A DNA stretch of 64,000 nt, taken from the NCBI GenBank assembly GCA_000283575.1, contig AP012044.1, positions 3,844,001 through 3,908,000 of the forward strand, given 5' to 3'. The stretch is from Oscillibacter valericigenes Sjm18-20. GTDB lineage: Bacteria; Bacillota; Clostridia; Oscillospirales; Oscillospiraceae. The notes beneath the pieces are model-generated. The model was not told the DNA's origin, did not search any database, and saw only the letters and a program-made list of their open reading frames with translations. Below are positions 8,315 to 18,600 of this stretch, in pieces. The position numbers and the translations under genes were made by a program. Every line of letters starts with the position of its first letter. The first letter of the stretch is position 1.

Positions 8315-9208
8315 ATGTTTACAGACAAAAGACTGACATCTGCATACCGAAACGCTAAAGTTGAATACTTTGATGCAAAATCCAAGTATATCGTTTTCAG
8401 TGATTCCCATCGGGGCGACGACAGTGCTTCTGATGAATTTACCAGAAATCAAAGCGTCCTGCTGCACGCCCTTGAATACTACTATGAGAATGGATATCGG
8501 TATGTTGAGGCCGGAGACGGGGACGAATTATGGGAGTATTCCGACTTTAAAACCATACGTCTGGCGCACTCCGACGTATTTATGTCCATCAAAAAATATT
8601 ACGATGCAGGCAGATTTATTTTGCTCTACGGTAATCACAACATTTACCTGCGTTCAAAATCCTTTGTCGAGAAAAATTACTATAGTTATTATGATGAATT
8701 CAGTCAGGATACGCAGGAATTTCTGAGAGGCTTGGTCCCATATGAGGCGCTGGTATTAAAGAGCAAGGAAACAGGGCGGGAAATACTGATTGTACACGGG
8801 CACCAGGGCGATTTCATGAATGATCAGTTCTGGGTGGTCTCTATGGCGCTGATGCGGTATTTTTGGAGGTTTATGCATGTGGTCGGATTTCAAAACCCAG
8901 CCAGCCCGGCAAAAAACCTTTACAAGAGATCAAAAATTGAAATTAAGTACAGGAAGTGGATCGCAGAGCATCATAAAATGATTATCTGCGGGCATACGCA
9001 CCGGCCAAAATTTTCAGAGGAGGACGAGCTTCCGTACTTTAACACAGGCTGCTGCATTCACACTAAAGGGATTACGGGAATTGAAATAGCCGGTGGTGAA
9101 ATCATGTTGGTGAGCTGGAGAATCCGGGCAGACCCGGACGGCAATCTCAGAATCGAGAGGAATATCGTCAGAGGTCCCATTCCTATTGAAAATTATGATA
9201 TTCAATAG
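8315..9208 (+). CDS. Calcineurin-like metallophosphoesterase
   Basis: 297 aa. The metal-binding blocks of the family are present in order: FSDSHRGD, EAGDGDELWE (in place of GDxxD), GNHN, VHGHQGD and CGHTHRP. The layout resembles the LpxH/UDP-diacylglucosamine pyrophosphatase branch, but the substrate cannot be told from sequence. There is no lipid A pathway gene nearby. The ATG at 8315 follows a GGAG at 8305-8308. It is a monocistronic gene flanked by non-coding DNA. Confidence 0.85.
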   Translation: MFTDKRLTSAYRNAKVEYFDAKSKYIVFSDSHRGDDSASDEFTRNQSVLLHALEYYYENGYRYVEAGDGDELWEYSDFKTIRLAHSDVFMSIKKYYDAGRFILLYGNHNIYLRSKSFVEKNYYSYYDEFSQDTQEFLRGLVPYEALVLKSKETGREILIVHGHQGDFMNDQFWVVSMALMRYFWRFMHVVGFQNPASPAKNLYKRSKIEIKYRKWIAEHHKMIICGHTHRPKFSEEDELPYFNTGCCIHTKGITGIEIAGGEIMLVSWRIRADPDGNLRIERNIVRGPIPIENYDIQ

Positions 9209-9390
9209 AGACAAATCGCCATTTCGAGAGCTTGGAGTCTTTGTGCTTTCAGCTCTCTGTTTTCACGGAATGAATATACAGGGCGGTGAGAATTTTCGTG
9301 AATTGTTTTGCCCTCTTTTTAGATATCCTGCATTGCAGAAAAAGCAAAAAAAGTATATACTCAATCCATTCATATGAAGTGAGGTGCAAA

Positions 9391-10473
9391 ATGAATCTCC
9401 CCCAAATTGAACTGAACGGACTCACTGCGACGGTACCGATTGTCCAGGGAGCCATGGGCATCGGTGTATCCGGAGCGCGACTTGCCGCTGCGGTGGCAAA
9501 TGAAGGCGGGATCGGAATGATATCCGGCGTCAACGTCGGATATCGAGAACCCGATTTTTTCAATCATACGTTTGAGGCCAATCTGCGTGCACTGGTGAGC
9601 GAGATCAGAAAGGCCAGACAGCTGGCGCCAAAAGGAATTATTGGTTTAAATTTACTTGTTGCAATGAATCAATACCAGGAATTGGCAAAAGCTGCGGTTG
9701 ATGAGGGGATTGATCTGATTGTTTCCGGGGCCGGGCTTCCGCTGAAGCTCCCTGGGATTGTGAGGGGATCTAAAACCCGGATTGCGCCGATTGTATCCTC
9801 GGGCAAGGCCTCAGAAATCGTTTTAAAATATTGGGATCGGCATTTCGATACTACCGCGGATATGGTCGTGGTAGAGGGGACAGAGGCCGGCGGGCATTTA
9901 GGGTATTCTCCCGAAATTTTGGCAGGACCGAATAAGCCAAAGCTGCTTGATACGGTAAAAGAAGTGATCGAAGCTGTAAAGCCGTTCGGGGAGAAATTTA
10001 AAAAGCATATCCCTGTGATCGCGGGCGGCGGAATTTTCGACGGCTCCGATATTGCCAAATGCATCCGGGCCGGTGCAGACGGCGTCCAGATGGCAACCCG
10101 CTTTGTGGCGACCGACGAATGCGATGCGGATCGCGCCTATAAGGAAGCCTATGTCAACGCAAAGGAAGAGGACATTGTTATTATCAAAAGCCCAGTGGGA
10201 ATGCCGGGCAGAGCGCTGAACAATGCATTCATTAAGCGAGTGGCGGAATGCGGAGACGATATCAAGGGCTGCTTCAGCTGCCTGAAGGGCTGCAATCCAA
10301 AGGTGGCACCATACTGTATCTCAAAGGCTCTGATCAATGCGGTGACGGGCAAGGTGGATGATGGCCTGATTTTTGTGGGCAGTAATGTGCACAGGGTTAA
10401 AGGAATTGTCCCTGTCAGAGAATTGATTGCAGAACTGAAAAACGAAGCCAAAGCCGCACTGGCAGTCTGCTGA
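9391..10473 (+). CDS. NAD(P)H-dependent flavin oxidoreductase (nitronate monooxygenase family)
   Basis: 360 aa with the TIM-barrel FMN pattern of the 2-nitropropane dioxygenase/FabK family: VQGAMGIGVSG near the start, GTEAGGHLGYS (phosphate and catalytic His region), VIAGGGIFDG and GADGVQMATRFVAT. A cysteine-rich CFSCLKGC stretch follows at about residues 294-301 and is common in clostridial members. It may oxidise alkyl nitronates or act as an enoyl-ACP reductase; no fatty-acid genes are near. ATG at 9391 is preceded by GAGGTG; the longer frame from 9286 has no ribosome site. Confidence 0.86.
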   Translation: MNLPQIELNGLTATVPIVQGAMGIGVSGARLAAAVANEGGIGMISGVNVGYREPDFFNHTFEANLRALVSEIRKARQLAPKGIIGLNLLVAMNQYQELAKAAVDEGIDLIVSGAGLPLKLPGIVRGSKTRIAPIVSSGKASEIVLKYWDRHFDTTADMVVVEGTEAGGHLGYSPEILAGPNKPKLLDTVKEVIEAVKPFGEKFKKHIPVIAGGGIFDGSDIAKCIRAGADGVQMATRFVATDECDADRAYKEAYVNAKEEDIVIIKSPVGMPGRALNNAFIKRVAECGDDIKGCFSCLKGCNPKVAPYCISKALINAVTGKVDDGLIFVGSNVHRVKGIVPVRELIAELKNEAKAALAVC

Positions 10474-10805
10474 TAAGCAGCTCGTCTCGACGGCGGTTTT
10501 CATCGAATAATCTGATTGGTTCCCCGTAGCAAGAATGTGACGCCAAAAAATTCTCCGAGTAGCCAGATCGGGCTTACATGAAGGACAGGTTTTGGGTGCT
10601 TCCAAGGGCATGAAGGAGGACAGCGCCAAACGTCGGCCGCATCAGGGAAAGTTTACAGCTTGGGGGCTCTGGGTGAATCAGGCTGCGTTTATAGGCGGCG
10701 TCTGAATGGATTTTGTGTTCAGGTGTGCCTCAAAAGCGGAACAGTTCTCGGCATATTTCAAGAAGTAATCAAGAAGTAAGTAGTCTAGTTTTTATCAAAA
10801 AATAT
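10474..10805. other. Intergenic region with a degenerate segment shared with 18971-18995
   Basis: No gene seen. A stretch near 10702-10727 matches one near 18971-18996 in about 21 of 25 bases (GAATGGAT, then TTGTGTTC, then TGTGCC). Read on the minus strand both give a similar peptide ending (NTKSIQ and NTRSIR), so they look like decayed copies of the same sequence. Confidence 0.4.
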
Positions 10806-10833
10806 CCCCATGAGAGGATAAACTCCCATGGGG
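10806..10833 (-). terminator. Terminator after the SRAP gene
   Basis: A 7-bp perfect stem of CCCCATG with CATGGGG (10806-10812, 10827-10833), followed on the minus strand by a T-rich tract with six consecutive Ts. It starts six bases after the stop of the SRAP gene. Confidence 0.7.
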
Positions 10834-10838
10834 CAGCA

Positions 10839-11420
10839 TCACCAAAGTGACGTCTGATTGTCTTCCGCCGTGGCCAGCAGCTGCGGCGGTATTTTTCTGA
10901 GCAGCTCTCTGCAGGCAGCCGGATCCATAATCCACGTGTTGAGCAGCTCCGGTGTCAGGACGACGGGCATACGCGGGTGTACCTTCCGCACGGAAGCGTT
11001 CGCTTCCGTGGTCAGAATGCAGTAGCAGTTCTTCCCGTCCCGCTCTTGGTAGATTCCGGCCATGTAGAGAATCGGCTGGTCCGGGAGGCGAAAGAAATAT
11101 TTTCGCTTGTCCTTGCTCCACTCGTAGAATCCCGTGGAGGGAATCACGCATCGGCGCTGTTCGAAGCTGTCTCGGAATAAGGACCTTTGTTCCGCTGTTT
11201 CCGATCTGGCGTTGATTACCAGCGCCTTGGAAGTCTGTAAGCCCCAATACAACAGGTCGGGTGTGACGTTGCCATGTGCCTCCAGCAGCACGGGAGCCTT
11301 GGCAGAAGGATACACGTCTCCGGGCATAAACTTGCCACGCCCGCAGCGATCCTGCACCTCTTGGACAATTCGCTGGATTTCCTTGTTATCCTCTGCCGTA
11401 AACTGATAGCGTCCACACAC
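10839..11420 (-). CDS. SRAP domain protein (YedK/HMCES type)
   Basis: 193 aa. It contains CGRYQF at the N-terminus, NARSETA, the ECR-like CVIPSTGFYEW, and HPRMPV near residue 150, which are the SRAP active-site blocks. The family forms a covalent link to abasic sites in single-stranded DNA through Cys2 after the start Met is removed. For that reason the GTG at 11420, which puts Cys at position 2, is preferred. An AGGTG ribosome site lies 6 nt upstream. A second GTG at 11429 also has a GGAG upstream, but would bury the cysteine at position 5. Confidence 0.9.
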   Translation of the reverse strand: MCGRYQFTAEDNKEIQRIVQEVQDRCGRGKFMPGDVYPSAKAPVLLEAHGNVTPDLLYWGLQTSKALVINARSETAEQRSLFRDSFEQRRCVIPSTGFYEWSKDKRKYFFRLPDQPILYMAGIYQERDGKNCYCILTTEANASVRKVHPRMPVVLTPELLNTWIMDPAACRELLRKIPPQLLATAEDNQTSLW

Positions 11421-11694
11421 TTTAAGCACCTGCTCTCCGGTTCAAATAAGTTTTTTATACCGAATACAGTATAGCACATTTGCGATACACTTACATAACA
11501 GGCAGAAACTTACTGAGCTGAAAAGTTAACCTCAACTCAATATGACAGAAATTACTTTTCAAATTAAAAACGGAAGTTATTTTACCAGAGGCGACATGAG
11601 CAATTTGGTCATACTGTCTCCTGTTTCATTATCTTATCGAAGGCAATAAAGGCTATCAGGTAATCTGATCCGATTAATTTTCAAAACCTTAAAA

Positions 11695-11735
11695 AGTAAC
11701 AAATGGCTGGAGGACAGCCGTTTGTTGCTTTTTTT
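11695..11735 (+). terminator. Strong terminator with no obvious gene upstream
   Basis: A stem of about 15 bp with two G-T or mismatch positions (11695-11709 with 11715-11729) is followed by a run of T. Between the SRAP start (11420) and this point no gene is convincing on the plus strand; a 35-codon frame at 11542 lacks a ribosome site. The transcript it ends is unexplained. Confidence 0.7.
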
Positions 11736-11865
11736 CGCGCATTTGGTATTTTGTTTTTACTCCCCAATCATACTTTGGATGGATTACAAAAGCGGGCTTA
11801 TTTGTTAAACTTGAAAGGCGTTCTGGAAAATAATCCTTTACTTATTCTTTAAAGGAGGCAACACG

Positions 11866-12438
11866 TGGGCGACAGCGCTGCTTTCCGGGCTTACCCTCTG
11901 CGCGCTCAACGCGGCGGATGCGGAATCTCTGCCGGAAAATATTCCGCCGGATTGCGACGCGGTGCTGGTGGATAATTTGCAGCTTTTTCTGGAACTCCAG
12001 ACGCCGGGAGGCGCTCTGTGACCTGAATCGCCTCCGAGATAATTTACACCTTGTACTGCTTGGCCGCGGGCTTGTCCCCGTCTGGCTGATGCCGTTTCAG
12101 TTCGCGTGAACTCTGTTTACCATCGACACGCTCACGCTAAATTTCGACCGCGCCACGGCGCAGCGGCTGCTGGTGAGCCTCGCGCCGTTTCAGCGCTTCC
12201 ATTTGGAGCATTCGAAGATGGTCAGCGGTGCCCCCCGAACAAGGGAGCTGACGGGCTGATTACCGCGGCGCGGGCGCAGGCGGTGGAGTATTCCCAGTTC
12301 TTGAAGCAGCAAAATCAGCCCGTGGAGCCGCTATCGGCGGTGGAAACGCAGGTTTTGAAGCTGCTGTACCAGAACCTGAGTAATCCGGAAATCGCTACCG
12401 CAGTGAAGCCAGAACCGGGGCTGAAAAACTGCGCTTGA
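11866..12438 (+). pseudogene. MalT/LuxR-family transcriptional regulator, decayed remnant
   Basis: Four fragments in different frames match consecutive parts of MalT-type ATP-dependent regulators. TALLSGLTLCALNAADAES and DCDAVLVDNLQLF end in a stop at 12018-12020. LHLVLLGRGLVPVWLMPFQF follows in a second frame. Then TLFTIDTLTLNFDRATAQRL, and last a LuxR helix-turn-helix (PLSAVETQVLKLLYQNLSNPEIA) that breaks off. Most of the protein, including the P-loop and the long helical repeat, is missing. A ribosome-like aaaggagg precedes the remnant. Bases 12439-12664 hold no recognisable gene. The intact gene may once have controlled the surface protein that follows. Confidence 0.75.
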
Positions 12439-12664
12439 TATAGAGGAGAGACGATGGACAAAACCATGCTGGCCCTGAAGGCCGGCGTCACGCTGTCAGA
12501 GTGAGGCGGACATGGGCGCGTCCGCTTTGCCAGGAACGCGCGGCAGGCCACGCTTCCGCGGACGTTGAGCAACCTGATGGCACTTTTCGCCCGGGTCGGC
12601 CTGCCGAATTTCAAAGCGTAATGGAATTACTGAAGCTTGTCAAAAGAGAGTTGGAGGAAGCAAA

Positions 12665-15600
12665 ATGAGAAAGAGACTTTTCAGTGTCCTGCTGTGCCTT
12701 TGCATGGCATTAACCCTGCTGCCGGTGTCGGCGATAGCGGCGGGAGAAACCTATAGCATTGCCACCGGTGCGCTGACCATCAACAGCGGCAATCTGAGTA
12801 CCTATGATAACGCCACGATTACGGGGACTGTATCCAATGAAATGGAACAGTTGACCATAGACGGGGTAACGGTAAACCTGACCATCGAGAATTTGAGCGT
12901 TACAATGGGCGGCTACGGTGGCAATATGTCCGGCATTACCCTGAAAAACAATGCGACGCTGAACCTTACTGTGAAAGGAACAAACACGTTGACTGGTGCT
13001 TATGGCGGCGCCGGGATTGATGTGCCACAGGGCTGCACGCTAAATATTACGGCTGAGAGCACCGGCACGCTGACAGCGACCGGCGGCGACGGTTACGGCG
13101 GCGGAGCCGGAATCGGCGCGGTCGGAAACCAATGGTTACCGGACGGTACTCCAACAGCAACGCAATCGGTCGGAACCATCCAAATTGGCGGAGGTACGAT
13201 TATTGCGAGCGGCGGCACTTCTAATAAGAATGGAAGCGGTGTTATGGGCGCAGCCGGAATTGGTGGGTCACCGGATAGTAAAACCGGCAAAATTTCCATT
13301 TCCGGTGGAATGGTCACGGCAGCCGGCGGGTGTTCCGCAGCGGGAATTGGCGGTGGATATTGTGGCTATGTGGAAAGCATCACGATTACTGGAGGAATAG
13401 TGACCGCAACCGCCGGAGACAACGGTTCCGCCATCGGTTGCGGATGTAACGGAAAGACTTCCGGTTTATCCTGTGGAACGATTGCGATAAACGGCGGAAC
13501 TGTGGCCGCCAATGGCAATATCGGTTACGGCAAAAAGCTTGGTGGCTTATTCTATTCAGGCGGAGAAGTTTCCGTTGGGAGCGGGGCCGGCGTCACGATT
13601 GAAAACGGCGCGATTTTACCAGCCGTTGAGGGGGCAACCACCTCCACCTATCCGCTTTCCATCACGATTTATGACGGCAGGCTGACCAGTACCATTACAA
13701 ATGCCTCCTTTACCTTCGGTGGGAAAAGCTATGTGAGCAGCATTGATGTTTCCGAAAACTATGTGGGCACACTCTCCTGTTCGCTTGTTGTGGTAGACGG
13801 TACACTTACAGGAACGCAGACCGCAGCCGTATCCGGAGGCGGTTGTTCCTGGGAAAATATTTCCTGCACAGAGAACGCGGGCAGCTATTCCGCAGTTATC
13901 GGAGAAAAATTATATCCGGTTTCCCTTTGGTTTTACGATTCGGCAATTACTGCGGATATCACAGAAGCCACAGTATCCGCGCAGCGGAGCGGGACTCCCC
14001 TGAATGGGGATTCTGCGCAGGGAATCGTACAGTTTGTCTGTGACCAAACCATCACAATGCAGCAGGCTGGCGCCGGAAAAATGATCGTCTGGATGACAGC
14101 CGGTGCCGAAACGGGGCTGTCCGTGACGGCAAGCGGTCTGAACAGTAACGATGCCATGAGCAAGAGCGGCCAAATCGTGAAAGCCTCCACGGACGGAACC
14201 ACAATTATCATGCATGATACAGGGGATACTAAACAGATTTCAGGCTCGCTGGATCTCTCCTATGGGAATATTACCTTCAAGGAAAACGCCGGAAAGCTGG
14301 ATATTACGTATACGTCCGCCAGTGGAGAGAGTTCGACCACCGTTTTGGGGCAGCATTATCAGAATGAATATGAAATTATCCAGTCAAATACTACCGCCAC
14401 AACAAATCAGATTACTTTTCAGAACACAACAGACTTTGTCAAGGTGAAGCTCAACGGTGTCAATATGTCCTCCCCGGGCAAGGCCATTGACCTGCAGGCA
14501 GCCAAAGCGCAGCTGAATCTGTCTGGGAGTAACACCATTGATTGCGGTGGGGAAAATTCTAACAACATCGGTATCCATGCCGCGGAGGGCTCGGCCCTTA
14601 CGATAGACGGCAGCGGCAGTCTGGAAATAACCAGTCCATCCGATTATGGCGTTGGAATCGGCGGTTATTATAAATATGCTTTTGATATGGGGCAAAGAAT
14701 TAATGAAGGTGCCGGTACCATCCGGATAGAGGGAGGAACGATCACCGTCTCTGGAAAAAAAGGAGCCGGTATAGGTAGTTGCTACAATTATTACGGCAAT
14801 AACCCCGGCAGCATTGAGATTGCCGGCGGAACAGTCACTGCCACCAGCGATACTGGCGCGGCCATCGGCGGAGGAGCCGGAGAAAGCGACGGAAGCAAAA
14901 ACTATAACGCCAAGTGCCCCGCCATCACCATCAGCGGTGGAACCGTGACAGCAAACCGGATTGGCACTGGAACGAACGTTACCGGCGGCTCCATCGCCGT
15001 TACCGACGGCTCCATCGCCGTTACCGGCGGAACCATCAGTACAACGGATGGCGGGAAGCCCACCAATATGGCGACAACCAATGGCAGCGGTGAGCCGGTT
15101 TATTATACAAATGCAAATGTAAACGCGATTTACGGGGCTACCGCAGCGGTAACGAATGCTTCTGTCACAGATTACACGTACGGGTTCAACGATGTAAAAA
15201 CCGACGCCAGCGGTTGCCTGCATCTGTTTCTGCCCGTAAGCGCCCAAAACGCAGAGACAACAGCGGATTTCAACGGCATCACCTATGACGGAACGATCTC
15301 TTCCACCGAGCCGAATACGCTGAAAAAGTATGTTCCGTTAACGGTTTCGAAAGGTACTGTCACCAACACGGGCGCAACCCTGAATGTGACGGCGAACAGC
15401 GGCAACGCCATCTACTATGCGGCGAGTGCCACGGCGCTTTCTGACGGTAGCGCGGTGGAGAGTGTCGACGGAGTACAGAGCCTACCGGCGTCCGGCGGAG
15501 CGCAAACCATAACCCTCTCCGGTCTGACAGAGGGAACCGCCTACACGTATTATCTGGCAGCAAAAGAGGGGGATGACTACTCCGATGTGGCGGCAGTAAC

Positions 15601-18600
15601 ATTTACCACTCCGTTTACGGCCCTGAACACCTCCGATGTTCTAGTGGACTATGCGGGCGAGCTGGTAAAGGCTGCTTCCGGTTTGGGATATACGTTGGAA
15701 TACGCGCTCTCTGCCGACGCACAGACATGGACAGAAGTACCGACAACAGGCGTCGGCCTGACCGAGGTGCTGGACGGTCATACGGGAACCGGCGGCATCT
15801 CGCTCTATGTGCGCAAATTTAGCGGTACCGCGCACAGCGCGGCGATGGAAGTCACCATTCCCGCAAGAACCGAGTGTTCCGTAAGTACGCCGAGCATTAA
15901 TTACCCGAATGGAACGGTTGTGCTCCCAAGCTCCGTCCAATATCAGTTTGCCACATCAGCCCCCGTCTCGTGGAATTCCGCCGCGACGGGCACAGGCGGC
16001 GCCGTGAGCCTGATCGGCAAGATTTTGCCGGCGGGTACAACGGAAGAAAACCTTTATAAGGTTTATTTTCGCAATCCGGCCACCAACAGCACGTTTGCCA
16101 GCAAGACCGCCTCTGTGACGATTCCGGCGCGTCCGGCAGCTCTTGCGGTGCCCTCGCCAGCGAGTGTTGCCGAAACAAGTATCACGCTGGCTGCTGTAAC
16201 AGGAGCGGAGTACAGCAAGGATGGCACGATCTGGCAGGACAGCACGACATTTTCCGGCCTCGCCGAGAACACCAGCCATACCTTTTATCAACGCGTAAAA
16301 GCAACGGGGAGCAGCTTTGCTTCCTTGTCCAGCAGCGCTGCAATTACTACGGCAAAGAATTCGATTGCCGCCGCAGCTGTCACGCTTTCTGACTGCGACA
16401 GCTTTATCTATGACGGCACAGAGAAAACACCCACCGTTACCGTGACACTAAACGGCACCCCGCTGAATTCCAGCCAGTATACCGTCAGTTACTCCAATTC
16501 CAACGGCGGTGCAGGCAATCATACCAACGCGGGCACCGTCACCGTGACTGTAATTGCGTTGTCCGGCGGAGATTATTCGGGTACGGTCAGTCAAACCACT
16601 GGAATGACCTACACGATCGCTCCCGTGCCCCTGACCGTCACCGGCGCGACCGCCACCAGTAAACGGTACGACGGTACGACGAGTGTGAGCGTCACCGCCG
16701 TTGCGCTAAGTGGTATAGTCAACCCCGATGATGTCCGCGTGGATACATCGAGCCTGACTGGTGCGCTCGCCGCCGCGGATTTTGGAACCTACGATTCTGT
16801 CACCCTTCCGCCTATGGCCCTCACCGGCACAACGGCGGGCAACTATTCGCTGACCCAGCCAACCGCAGCGGTTCCCACCTCTGCCAGTATTTCGCAGGCC
16901 GACGCACTAAACCTGACCGGCAACGCCACGATGGTGAAAGGTCGGGCAAACTACACGGTTGAACTTGACCTCACCCAGATCAGCGGCTACCCCGCCTTCC
17001 CCGGCGGCACGCCTTTCTTTACTGTGGCGAGCGGCGAGCCTTATAACGGACTGACCAGCGCAGCGGTGAACGCAAGCGGAAAACTGACCCTTGTGGCTGA
17101 CAATACCAATAACAGTACACAAGACATCATAACCATCAGCATCACGGGCATGGACAATTATGCCGACAGCACAATCACCGTGGCCGTGAACTACACGGAC
17201 AAAGTACCGGTTACAATTAGCGGTGTGACTGTACAAAACGGCATTTACAACGGTGCCGCCCATACAGGTTATACCGGAACGCCGACCAGCAGCTACACCG
17301 GCACTTATGAAGTCACCTACAGCGGGCTAAACGGCACCTCTTACAACAGCAATACAGCGCCTGTGAATGCGGGCGATTATACAGTGACATTTAAGGTTCC
17401 GGACAGTGATCTCGCTTATTTTGGTTTAGCTGACATTTCTTTTACTATCAGTAAAGCGACCATAACAGCCACTGCCGACAGTAAAAGCATAACTACCGGC
17501 GGTACGCTTCCGAGCTTTACGGTTAGCTATACAGGCATTGCAGCCGGCGATACGGCGGACAGCATCTTCTCAACCAAAGCAACTGCTTCCTCCACGGCAG
17601 ACGGCAAAACCGCAGGCAGTTACCCCATTACCGTGACCGCTCCTGTACTGACAACGGTTGCGGCGAACAATTACACAGTGGGCGCCTCCGTTGATGGTAC
17701 ACTGACCGTCAGCAGTCCATCCTATAACAACGGCGGCGGGGATGGCGGTTCAGCCGGCGGCGGTTCCTCCTCCAGCAGCACGGACATGGTTCCGATTTCC
17801 AGCGGAACGGATAAAATCAGCGCTCCTGTCTCCGTTTCCGGCGGTACCGCAACGGTTTCTATCACTGATGCGCAGGCGAAGGCAGTTGCATCCGACGCGA
17901 AAACCTCCGGAACCATCAAGCTCGATGTATCCGAAAAGAAAGCTGATTCAGTAGTGGTGCCGTCCAAACTGGTTTCCGCCGCGGACGGCGCGGCACTGGA
18001 GGTTGCGCTGCCCACCGGCACGGTTACACTCGACCAGAATGCGCTGGCGGCAGTCGATGGTAAGGGCGACGTGAAGCTCTCTGTGGAGACCGTCGACAAC
18101 AGCAAGCTCACCGATACGCAGAAATCCGTGCTGGGCAATCAGACGGATACCGCGTTTGTGGTGGACGTGAACGTCTACGCAGGTGGAAGCAGAACCAGCA
18201 CCTTTGGCGAAGGTAAGATTACCGTCGCCGTACCCTATACGCTCAAACCCGGCGAGAACGCGGACAGCATCACCGTCTGGTTTATAAACGACGACGGCAC
18301 CATCGAGCCGAAGACCGCCAGCTACGCAAACGGCAAGGTGACCTTCACCACCGAGCACTTGAGCCAGTACCTCATCGTGAACTTCCCATTCACGGACGTG
18401 GCCGATAACGCGTGGTGCTACGGCAGCGTGGCCTATGCCTACGATAACGGTCTGTTTTCCGGCACCTCTGCTACGACCTTCAGTCCCAATGCGACTACTA
18501 ATCGCCAGATGATCTGGATGGTGCTGGCCCGCATGGACGGCAAGACACCCACGAGCATGGCCGAGGCCAAGGCGTGGGCTGTTGAAAGCGGCATTTCCGA

